A stretch of DNA of 64,000 bases, from positions 40,189,759-40,253,758 of the forward strand of contig JAFMSR010000002.1 in the NCBI GenBank assembly GCA_022818135.1, read 5' to 3'. Within the stretch, counting starts at the first letter, position 1. Every line of letters starts with the position of its first letter. Positions 23,031-33,600 of this stretch are shown in pieces. The stretch comes from Saxidomus purpurata. Its lineage: Eukaryota > Mollusca > Bivalvia > Venerida > Veneridae. Under the pieces are notes generated by a model, which made no database searches, was not told where the DNA came from, and was given only the letters and a program-made list of their open reading frames with translations. A program made the translations under genes and the position numbers.

Positions 23031-23852
23031 TAAATTTGGACATTTTCAAAATAAACTGTAAGTCTGGCTTACGTCTGTGGTTTAAATATTCGGCGTACGA
23101 GACTTATTTTTGGGCATAATTTACAGCCGTATGCCCGTTAATGAGAGCCTTACTAGATGAGGAAATGAATGAGACCTAGAATTGTTTGACTGGTCAGAAT
23201 GACTGCATGACAAAGCTTGGAATCAATGAAGTAATTATTCTGTGAACAATTAAAGTTCTTCTTCTTCTACGTTAATTGACAATGTTCAATACTGCTGAAC
23301 AACTTGCGCTTTTTCTTAGAAAAGTTATTTTAAAAAATGATTTTTTTTAATGTTTATGTATCAGCTAGATCGAACTATTTTAGCCCGATTGGGGTATTTA
23401 CCCTGACCGGAAGATGTACTCTGATAAACAACGAAAAACTCACTGCAAATGACCGATTTGATTTCCACAGGCTCAGTGCTGTCCTGCAGCAAGTGCTTTG
23501 GTTCCTGACAGATAGTGGGGTTAATCTGGAGTAGATTTTAGCTACACCCAATGGAAACCTCATGGTTTTTCGATAACGCCAAGTACCCTGTTACATTTTT
23601 GCGTTTTATTGGACAAAGTTATGTAAAGTTAGATGTCACGTCTCTAGGAACATGGGCGCCGCCATTTTGTTTTCAAGGTCATATTCGGGATATCTCTAAA
23701 GAGTAGCGGAAAGAGACTACTATCCAGAGTTGCCGTTCCTTTCCAATCTTCATATGTCACAGTGGTAATTATTAGTGGTTTTATACCTAATAATGTTTGC
23801 ACGAGTTGTACATGAAACGTGACAACTCATTCATGTGATCATTTAGTATGGT

Positions 23853-24144
23853 ATGGTAGATTAGGGTTTTATCGTTGGTACCGGTTTCCCATATGACCAA
23901 CGCCCCCAGAAGAGTTTAGTTATTTTAGGTTTTCGGGGGATAGTGCAAGATACAGAAAGCGTCCCAATTCCAGAGACACCCCTGGTTCTTTATCATGCCA
24001 GGTTTTCACCCATACATGGGACCTCGGTTTTTAAGTCTCATCCGAAAGACTGTTAGTAATTTTAGTTGGTCAGCCCTGGGGATCGAACCCACAACCCCGG
24101 GATTACAAGTCTCGTGCTATACCTATTGAGCTATCCGGGCTGAC
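23853..24144 (-). mobile_element. tRNA-derived SINE with tRNA-Thr-like head
   Basis: On the minus strand the head (24144 down to 24068) reads CCGGATAGCTCAATAGGTAT with an anticodon-like CTTGTAA loop, and a good B box GGGTTCGATCCCCAGG. The unpaired acceptor ends and a body of about 200 bp downstream argue for a SINE and not a tRNA gene. Confidence 0.7.
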
Positions 24145-24808
24145 GATCATATAGTATCGGGTGACATCTATTTATATATTCTCTCAATAACTAATGGTGT
24201 GTAAAGGGAATCTTAACATAACAATTGGTGATTGGTTTATTTGTAACACCTGATCAAACATCTTACCCTTTCTCATGTTGGGGGGATTTTAAATTCAGAC
24301 AGTTGGGTATACAAAGCTAGGATAAAGATGTAGTTTTCCTAGCTACATCTTTTGATGATTCAAGCAGTTGTATATTACAGATCAAGACACCCTTTTAGGT
24401 CAGTTATATGACTTGGTGAACCTACAGAGGAAATGATGGCAAATTAATTAATTAATTAATTATAGTACATGTATGTAGTATCCATTACTACATTTTGATA
24501 AATATCATACCAGTATACATATTGGAGTTTTGGAAACATGAATTCAGTGAATCCAAAATCTAGTCATAAGCCACAATCAGTTTAATTGAGACATATTTAC
24601 ACCAGTGCTTTATATTAGTGATTGACACTAAATGTGCTTGTGTTGTGTTTTCTTTTGTTAAATTTAATTTGCAGTGTATTTTTCTTCTGTTCAATTTAAT
24701 TTGCAATGTATTAACTTTGTTTGCTTTAATTATTTTCAGTTTTCTCTTTTGTTTGCAATTTTGTTTACATTTTTGTTTCATTTTTGCAGTTTAGAAAATT
24801 TTGAGGTT
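24145..24808. other. AT-rich intergenic DNA
   Basis: No gene is seen. It contains a short (ATTA)n run at 24445-24462 and T/A-rich sequence leading into the GT/CA-cored repeat. Confidence 0.4.
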
Positions 24809-24881
24809 CCCAAAAAAACAAAAATAATATCAAACAGGGAATGCCACGTACCAAAAACGCAGCCAGAAGTGCACACCACCA

Positions 24882-24914
<33 letters not shown>

Positions 24915-24920
24915 CACACG

Positions 24921-24952
<32 letters not shown>

Positions 24953-25126
24953 CGCACACACACACACGACACACACACACAATCATGTACACACACACAT
25001 ATACACTACCAACACACACTAGCATACAAAGCAAACACACGAGGACAAAACGAACAATTAAAGGAACACAGTGGGGCACCGCCTTGGAACGGTCAGTGGC
25101 AAAAACACCACTGGGGAGCTTAAACC
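24809..25126 (-). repeat. GT-microsatellite-cored ~320-bp repeat, copy 1
   Basis: On the minus strand it runs from GGTTTAAGCTCCCCAGTGG through CCACTGACCGTTCCAAGGC and a long (GT)n core to GGTACGTGGCATTCCCTG. It is an inverted near-copy of 25989-26304. Long CA/GT-type open frames here are microsatellite by-products. Confidence 0.85.
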
Positions 25127-25476
25127 GGTTTATGGTGCGCACCCAACCTCACTCTTACCCCCACCATGTTCCAAAGTCACAGGACAGTGTAAATAAAAGT
25201 AATCCCTACCCTTCCCTGTTCCCTTATTTTGGTCAGAACCTGGTAAAATATTTTTTACTGGGGAAAGAAAATGTTATAATTTGGGGTGAACTATTTCTTT
25301 TACTTTCTTGCACTGCATACCTAACAGCATGGTGAGAAAGTTGTGAAAGAGTGATTTTAGGTTTTATTTTTCAGCATTTCTCATTTTCAGCTGCAGTATT
25401 ACTTTAGTTAGTTTAATATCAGTAAGTAAGCTGCAGAAATATGTTGATAGGCCATTTGAATTCAATGGTGTTTTGA

Positions 25477-26160
25477 ATTCACAGCCAATACTTCTGTCAG
25501 ACAGCAAAGACAGTTACATTCATTCAAACTTTAATTTCTTTAGAAGAAATGGTTTAAATTTTGAATTTGTATACCGTGGTGGTGCTAGACATGGAGACCA
25601 GTACCAGTGGCTAGTTAAAAATTTGCACAAGTGAATATATAGATGTGTTACACTATTTATACGGTTAGGCATGTGTGATCTTACATGTCGCATAAATGGT
25701 AAAAAATTTATTACTCTGAGACATTCATCAGATTCTCAGTGTTATTCTTACATGGCTTACTGGATTCAAAAATATGTTCATTTTCTTTCCAGATTTCCAT
25801 CTGTTAAAGTAGTTTGGCTGGAAATACCGCCATATTCTATTTCAAATTGGAATAAGAGTAGTTTTCACTCTAGTCAAGAGGAATTTAGGAATCAAGACTT
25901 GTGGCGTGTGGCGGCCGTAAAAAGTCTCCCCGTACATTCAATCAATGTTGTTATATTTTCATCCTTCAGGGATTGTTATTCGTTCTAAGGTTTAAGCTCC
26001 CCAGTGGTGTTTTTGCCACTGACCGTTCCAAGGCGGTGCCCCACTGTGTTCCTTTAATTGTTCGTTTTGTCCTCGTGTGTTTGGTCCTCGTGTGTTTGCT
26101 TTGTATGCTAGTGTGTGTTGGTAGTGTATATGTGTGTGTGTACATGATTGTGTGTGTGTG

Positions 26161-26197
<37 letters not shown>

Positions 26198-26350
26198 GGT
26201 GGTGTGCACTTCTGGGTGATGTGGGGCTCGTTTTGGGGAGGCTGCGTTTTTGGTACGTGGCATTCCCTGTTTGATATTATTTTTGTTTTTTTGGTTTTAA
26301 ATGAACGCATTGCCTTGGTCAATGACTATTTAAAGTCGGTCAACCAGTAA
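25477..26350 (+). pseudogene. SGNH-hydrolase-like ORF, stopped and interrupted by a repeat
   Basis: The frame from 25477 reads PILLSDSKDSYI (block I, SDS in place of GDS), then FVYRGGARHGDQYQWLVKNL and a TGA. In the same frame LFIRLGMCDLT follows, with an ATG at 25671 opening the longest stretch, and then FPSVKVVWLEIPP and NQDLWRVAAVKSLPVHSINV. The frame breaks at the GT-cored repeat (25989-26304) and the likely C-terminal helix resumes after it as LNERIALVNDYLKSVNQ with stop at 26350. SGNH-type hydrolase domains of this kind accompany some metazoan retroelements. No polymerase or integrase is visible beside it. Function is lost. Confidence 0.5.
25989..26304 (+). repeat. GT-microsatellite-cored ~320-bp repeat, copy 2
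   Basis: Plus-strand copy of the element at 24809-25126, with an extra ~26-bp piece (GGGTGATGTGGGGCTCGTT...) after the (GT)n core that copy 1 lacks and copy 3 keeps. It splits the SGNH-like frame, so it arrived as a discrete insertion. Confidence 0.85.
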
Positions 26351-26424
26351 CATGGTGTTACATCCTTTCGTTTTAGAGCTGATCTGTTACATTACAGGAA
26401 ATCTAGCTCTAGAGCAAGTAGAAA

Positions 26425-26590
26425 AAAAAAAAAAATCAAACAGGGAAGCGGGGGGGGGGGGGGGCACGTCAAAAAAAGGGGGCCCCCCAAAACGAGCCCC
26501 ACAGCACCCAGAAGTGCACACCACCAACACACACACACACGCACACACACACACACACAACACACACACACAACACACACACAATCATAG
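26425..26590 (-). repeat. GT-microsatellite-cored repeat, copy 3 (partial)
   Basis: Contains AATCAAACAGGGAA, CCAAAACGAGCCCCACAGC, AGAAGTGCACACCACCAAC and a (CA)n tract, in the order of copy 1, but stops after the microsatellite. A G homopolymer near 26449-26463 sits inside it. Confidence 0.75.
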
Positions 26591-27047
26591 AAGTTCAGTG
26601 AACTTTTAATTGTACAAGGACGGTATTCCAGGTTTGGTTTTGTCAAAATACTGCCTGGGCAAGGCGTTTTGCACAAAGGGCAATTGTTGACTGTTCTTAG
26701 TGTTTTTTTTCTGAATGGTGTCAGGGTGTGGCAGGAGACATGTAGGTGGGGATTGACCCAATCACTGTACCGGCTGCATTCTTGATTCTTTTTCAGATAT
26801 TAATACTGAGTGTGTTAACATTGTCCGGAAACTCATATTAAGCCCTGAGCCCCCCCCCCCCCATCGCAGGAGTTACACCCGTGTTATTTTGACAAAATCT
26901 CTGTCCGTCCGTACGTCCGACTGTCAGTACATCTACATTGTTAATCCAACAATCAATTACTGATAATAACTGGAGGTCGGGGACTATTAGTATAATCAAA
27001 CGTTATAGAATTCAACATGTGTAACACACTGGTTATTTATGATACAG

Positions 27048-30000
27048 TTAAAACTTGGCTAAAAATAAAAACAGTATTCTCGAGCTTAAGACATGTATGA
27101 GACAGCAGTGAAGGCTTGCACTGGCCTTCATGTTATAGGGTAGATCATTCCAGTATCTAATGATACCTGGGAAAAAGGAGTTCATATGATATGGAGTTCG
27201 TGAGAATGGTATGAAGAAGTTAAGGTTTCTAGAGAGTGTCAAATGGTTATGGTCTACGATGACAAGATTGTTATGTATTTAATAAAGCATTATCAGAGAG
27301 GCATTTATTCGTCTTTGTTCAAGAGTTGGCCATTTTAGAGTTACAAGCATGGATGTAACGCTGCTATAATAAGAATAATCATTAAAAACATATCGTGCTG
27401 CAGCTCTCTGTACTCTCTGTACTCTTTCGATTTCATAGTTCAGGTTTTTCTGCCACGGATACCAAACAGTGCAACTATATTCAAGTTGCGGGCGGACATA
27501 AGTTTTATAAGCTTTTTCTTTTAGATTTCTATTATTAGATTGAATGTTTCTTTTAATAAATCTGAGCGTATTTCTACCTTTAGATAATGTATTTTCTATA
27601 TTTTTTCCAACTAAAGTCTTCACTGATTGTAACACCAAGGTATTAAGCATTTTTTGTTGAATTTAATTGAGTATCATGTAGTTTGTAAGGAAATATGATT
27701 GGATTTTTCTTTTTTGATATTCTTATTACTTCACATTTATCAAGATTAAACTCCATTGACGATTTATTTTCCCAAAGTTCTAAATTTTGCAAGTCGCTTT
27801 GTAATATTTCAGAGTCAGATGTAGAATTTATTGTTAAGTATACGATTGTGTCGTCTGCAAAAAGTCGGGCTTTACTTTTGACAGAATCGGGAAGGCCATT
27901 AATATGACATAAAAAGAGAGACTGACCCAGCACAGAACCCTGGGGAATCCCTGACATGACTGGTACATATTTTGACTGGACACCTTCAACTACAACTGTT
28001 TGGCTTCGATTTAAAAAGAAAGATTTTATCCAGAACTGCAAATTTAATTACACCAAGTTTGACAAGTTTATACAAAAGATGTTGGTGATCTACCTTGTCG
28101 AAAGGTTTAGAAAAACCCATTACTATCAGATCAGATTGTTTACCTGCTTCCAAATTATCAAAAATATGTGGAGGATAAGAGTTGGGTTTCACAGCTATAT
28201 TTTGATCGGAATCCATGCTGAAATGGTGTTAAAATATTTTTCTTGTCAAGATGGTCCATTAGATTTGAAACAATAATGTGCTCCATGATTTTAGAGGCGA
28301 TGCATGTTAAAGAGATTGGCCGGTAATTACTGGCATAACATTTAGGTCCTTTTTGTAAGCTGGGGCAACAGTTGCAGTTTTCCAGTCTAATGGAACTATA
28401 CCAGAATCATGAGAGGCTTGGAAGACTAGTGAGGAAAGGAGCGACTTCAGATGATAACTCTTTAAGTAATCTAGGAGAAATTTTGTCTGGCCCACATGCC
28501 TTATTTGGGTTAAGATATTTCAAAAGTTTTAGGACACACTCATTAGAGATCTAAATAGCTGGCATTTTATTATGAACTTCTTCATTTCAAAAAGATTTAA
28601 ATTATTAAGATGTTTTGGCTTTGAAAAGACTGACTCAAATTGTTTATTTAAGATTGTTGCTTTGTCAACTGGGTTTGTGTATGTTTTCCCTTCAAACTTC
28701 AAAGGTGCAAAACCATGATTTCCATTTTTTCTATGCTTTACAAAAAAGTAAAATTTCTTGTTTTTATTATTTCCAGAGTTTTCTGAGTCAGAAAAGATCA
28801 CACTTTCCAAATACATTTTGTATTCCCAATAGGATTTTCTGGTCTCTTTTTATGCCCCCGAAGGGTGGCATATTAAAATCGCACCGTCCGTCTGTCCGTC
28901 CGTCCGTCCGTCTGTGCGTCCCCACTTACAAATTCGTGTCCGGACTGTAACTCTGTCATGCATTTAAGGATTTTAAAATAACTTGGCACACATGTCTAGC
29001 ACATCAAGACGACGTGTCGCGTGCAAGACCCACATCCCTACCTCAAAGGTCAAGGTCACACTTGAGTATGAAGGTTATGGAATCCTCTATATATGCACAC
29101 ATTCGTGTCCGGACTGTAACTTTGTCATGCATTGAAGGATTTTAAAATAACTTGGCACAAATGTCTAGCACATCAAGACGACATGTCGCGTGCAAGACCC
29201 ACGTCCCTAACTCAAAGGTCAAGGTCATACTTAGAGTTTGAAGGTAATGGATTCCTCTATATATGCATATATGCACACATTCGTGTCTGGACTGTAACTT
29301 TGTCATGCATTGAAGGATTTTAAAATAATTTGGCACAAATGTCTAGCACATCAAGACGACGTGTCGCGTGCAAGACCCACATTCCTACCGCAAAGGTCAA
29401 GATCACACTTGGAGTTTATAGGTAATGGAATCCTGTATATATGCATACATTTGTGTCCGGACTATCACTTTATCATGCTTTGAAGGATTTTAAAATAACT
29501 TGGCACAAATGTCTAGCACATCAAGCGGATGTGTCGCGTGCAAGACCCAAGTCCCTACCTCAAAGATCAAGGTCACAATTAGTGTTTAAAGTAATGGAAT
29601 ACTGTATGCATGGTTACTCTGTCATGCATGGAAGGATTTTAAAATTACATAGCACATTTATTGAGCACATGGAGAGGACACAGACTGTGAGGCACCTCTT
29701 TCGGGGGCATTCGTCACTTGTGGGGACAGCTCTTGTTGAATAATGGATTTTATGTTAACAAATTTCTGTCTTAGTTTGCTATGTTGATTACTACCTTTAG
29801 ACATTTTACATTTAAAGAACAATTGATCTCTTTTGTGAATGAGACGAATTATTTTCTTTGTTAGCCAAGGAAGATCAGATTTAGGTTTAGTTTCTTACTT
29901 GGAATCAAAGACCTATAAACTACGTTATTATAGATCTTTGTTGGAATGTACTTCTTAGAAAGTTCTTTTTTTTTGGAAAGAATCCCATAGAGTGTTTGGA

Positions 30001-30402
30001 TCTTCATTGGGCATATTACAAAAATCTGTTTCATAGTACTGTGATAGATCTTTTTTTAAGGAATCCCAATATGTTTTGTTATATAGCTTTATTTCTCTTC
30101 TTATTAGACTCTGTTTTCCGATATTGATTTTAATTTCATGGTATGCAATATTATGATCAGATGTGCCTAAGCTTGGTAGGTAGGGTTTTTGTTGAATGGA
30201 TTTGGTTGGGTCGGTTTGTTAAGAAAAGATCTAGTACATTACTTTCCGTAGTAGGTACTTTTACAACTTGTTCGAGGTTAAAATATGTTAAGTTATTTAG
30301 GAAAAGCTCATATAATGATCGAAATCTACAAGAGTTTTTGATGGTCTCTGTCATGGAGGTAAGTAGCTTAATGGTCCTGTTACATTTCAAAACATACAAT
30401 CT
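27048..30402 (-). mobile_element. 5'-truncated CR1/Jockey-type non-LTR retrotransposon, broken
   Basis: Minus-strand remnants in the correct order. The end of the endonuclease (NVLDLFLTNRPNQIHS, TSDHNIAY) is at 30400-30150. The linker PWLTKKIIRLIHKRDQLFF is near 29850. After an 886-bp insertion, RKSYWEYKMYLESVIFSDS and KKFYFFVKHRKNGNHGFAPL follow. The reverse transcriptase has GFSKPFDKVDHQHLLYKL, SGIPQGSVLGQSLF and the catalytic LFADDTIVY (27850-28200), then the C-terminal LEYSCTVWYPWQKNL and QRRINASLIMLY (27280-27500). Frameshifts and stops show it is inactive. It has lost its 5' end, as is usual for target-primed insertions. Confidence 0.85.
28852..29737 (+). mobile_element. pearl/Helentron-like tandem-core element inserted in the retrotransposon
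   Basis: Begins ATGCCCCCGAAGGGTGGCAT and ends CTCTTTCGGGGGCAT, then a weak hairpin and CAGCTCTTGTT. CCCCCGAAGG and CTTTCGGGGG are the subterminal inverted repeats. The core has about four ~175-bp units, each with GTCCGGACTGTAACT, GGATTTTAAAATAACTTGGC and GTCGCGTGCAAGACCCA, after a (TCCG)n leader. Removing it rejoins GGTCTCTTTTT to GAATAATGG and restores the retrotransposon frame (IIQKETRKSYWEY). The ends are thus fixed to within one or two T residues, with no target-site duplication. Confidence 0.85.
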
Positions 30403-30429
30403 TAACTGTGTCGCAAATCACCGATAAAA

Positions 30430-30693
30430 TTTCTGCACGCGATTTTTCAAAACTTTTGAAAAGAGCGAAAAGTTAGCAACGCATTTAAGTTTGCTAATAT
30501 TCGCTTTGGGTTATTTTATCATTTCCGAGATATTGCGAACTCCTAGCCAATAGAATTACGAGAAAATAGGTTATTGCACAGAATGTCAGCAGTAGTAAAC
30601 ATAAGTTGAACAATAGATAAAAATGCGTAATAAATCTTCGTGACAATCACGGATTACCTGTATAGTGGTGTGTCCAAGGGCCTGACTGGACTC
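30430..30693 (+). promoter_or_regulatory. putative WIPI2 promoter and leader
   Basis: The 260 bp before the WIPI2 ATG carry a CCAAT box at 30547-30551 and no obvious TATA box. If the leader starts early, two short uORFs (ATG at 30583 and about 30625) would be included. The transcription start is unknown. Confidence 0.35.
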
Positions 30694-33600
30694 ATGAACC
30701 TTGCAGGTCAAGCTGGGGACGAACAGTCCGACCTTCTGTTCGTTAATTTTAATCAAGACTGCACGTAAGAAAATAAAGTTTTTCTTTATTAATCATTCAC
30801 TGGAATGAAGCTTCTTGTTTTGCTTTCGATATATATCTATCATTGTTTAACTTCAAAATTTCATTCTTATATTATATTTTTCAGGTCCCTTGCTGTGGGA
30901 AATAAAACTGGATACAAACTGTTCTCATTGAGCTCTGTTGAGAAGCTCGACTTGATTTATGACAATGGTGATAACTTAAATATTTGCAATTAGAGTGGTG
31001 GAACTTCTGCTCAGGGTATTTTGTCTTAAATAGGTAGAATTCTTATATAGTGACCTGAACGTTGAAAATCTTCTGCTCAATATCTTGAGATCTATATGAT
31101 CATCACAGTCTTTAAACTTCATATAATGATTGGTCTTACTAAGTAGGCGATCCCTGACATAACTTGATTTTGGTTCAGTGGGTCAAAGGTAAAGGTCACT
31201 GTGGCCTACTTAGCAGACGATCCCTCCAGGCTGTTGGGTTAGCGCAGTAGTTTGCGCACTCGCTTCTTAACAATGCAAGTTGCAACACGGGTTTGATCGC
31301 ATCCAGGGCAGTATTTGAGATGGTAGGTTATTACCAGATCAGACCTGTTGGTTTTCTCATGGTTTTCTAGTTTCCTCCCACAGTAAGGCCACAACAAGCA
31401 AACATCTGCATGGTGGCTCAAAAGGTCGCATGAGATTATGTTAATAGTAATTTGTGTCTTGCTTTCTTTAAATAAAGATTATTATTTCTGTATTTGGGGT
31501 CAGTAGGTCAAAGGTCAAGGTTACAGTGATTTTCTTTGATAAAACTCTACAGGTCAATATTTTCATTTGACTTTTATCAAACTTGCTCAAAAGGTTGCCT
31601 GCAACTTGTAGATGAACCCTATTGGAGACTTAATAAGTAGATGATCCCTAATTCCCTGCTATTTGTCAAGGTTAAGGTCATAGTAACCTCCATTAGCTTT
31701 TTCTTGGTAACATTCCAAAAGATTTTTATTTAGAACAGTCCAGTGGAGCAATACTGGCTCTTACAGGCCTCTTGTTCCTATATGAAAACTAGTGACCCCC
31801 TGGGTGTGGGCAGTTTTTACCCAAGGGCATGATTTGAGCAAACTTCAAGGTCACAGTGAGTGACCTCTTTTAGCTTTTCCTTAATAACATTCCAAAAGAT
31901 CTTCACAAAACTTTCTTGGAACAGTCCAGTGGACTAAAGCTATACTGGCCATTATGGGCCACTTGTTAAGATTTTATATTACTTCTGGCTGGAGAAATTG
32001 AGGTTTCTTTTCAAGTGCACTTTGTGTTTGTTGTGTATTTGTTTACCATGGCTGCTGTTGTGGTCACATGAAAAAGTTCACAGTTACCAAAATGTACGTA
32101 TCAATAAAGGCGATTTCGGGACAAGATTTTCATCAACAGTCAGTGACTCAAAGCCATAGTTTTGGTCCATAATATATATAAAATACGCCAAGCACTGGGA
32201 TACACCGAGCATAGGTTCCACCACTCTGTCTCTATATAGAATATTGGCTTATTTGAGTAATTTCACATTTTGTACAATGTACATTGTACCTGGTTGTGGA
32301 CATATGTTAGAAAGTCTAACATGTTGCTGTTTAGTTATTATAGGGCACCTACATCCTTGCCCAGAATGCTGCCTGTAGTCAAAGTCAAACTAAATTTGAT
32401 GTTACCTTAATATCAGATGAGCTATTTTTAATTATGGCAAAATCTCTGCTCATTTGAAACAAAGGAATGTATTAAATAAATGAAGACTCTTCTGATCCAG
32501 TGGCCAGTGATGATGGTTGCAATACAGGCTCATAATGTCATAAGCCAAAACTGAACACAAGTATGAATAATGAATTCAGTTGTCTGTCAACCTTTGCATT
32601 GGCATAATAACAGAAAATAAATATATTTGATACAAACTCCTTTGCCCCAAGCTGGATTTGAACTCATCGATTGCCTGTTCATTAATTGGACTCTACCATA
32701 TGGCCAAGTAAGCTAGCACAATGGCAAGGAAGTACTACTGTACAAGTGCTGTATTATGTCTCTAATACATTCATCCCACTTCTTACTATAATTAGTCCTC
32801 AAATGGTTGAAGTATGAATGTCGGTGGGATGTTTCAAGGGTGTTATCACTTCTAAACACATGGGCTATATATCGAGGGTTGACCACAAAACTGTTGAAAG
32901 TCCTTCTTTATTTCATATATGTTTACTGCAGTTTTGCGGTCAACCCTCGATATGTTGGGCACCATTTGTAACTGTTACAGTGAAAAATGGTTTGCCCTTA
33001 GCAGGTTTAAAACAGTGGACTTTAAGCTCATTAATCAAACAATGCCATACATCGTCACAAGAATTAGGTCAATGGCAAGGAAGTATAGGTGGCATCTTAT
33101 ACCTCTGTGTGAGAGTTTACTTCCTTATCAGCATAGAGCATCATTATCAAATATAAGTACCTATTTCCATACAGTCTGATCATGAGCTGTACTGTTTGCT
33201 TTTCAGTCAGTAATTTTTCAGTGAGTAACCCTATGAAATAATACAGTTTATGTCTCCATGAGTTCATTTTATAAATACAGTGGGCTAGAAATTCATATTT
33301 AAAATGAGGAGAAACCATGATCTTAAGATTGTTGACTGTAAATGATGTTTTTTAGTGAAAAGGGTTTTTTTGCTCTCGGGCCTTATTGTTTAATGAAAAA
33401 CTTGTATACTTACAGCATGTGATGATATCAGCATTGTGGAGAGGTTGTTCTCTAGTAGTCTTGTTGCAATTGTAAGTCTTTCATCTCCAAGGAAACTCAA
33501 AGTCTGCCATTTTAAGAAAGGAACAGAAATATGCAACTACAGTTACTCCAATTCAATACTAGCTGTGAAGCTAAACAGACAGGTATAAACAATATTTAAA

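Noticed and set aside
23636..23690. Minus-strand ATGGCGGCGCCC as the COX10 start exon
   Set aside because: The frame closes after nine codons, and the only nearby donor (GTGACA) is weak and leaves the wrong phase for the 21075 exon.
24674..25335. His/Thr-rich and Cys/Val-rich open frames
   Set aside because: By-products of (CA)n and (GT)n microsatellite tracts in the GT-cored repeat.
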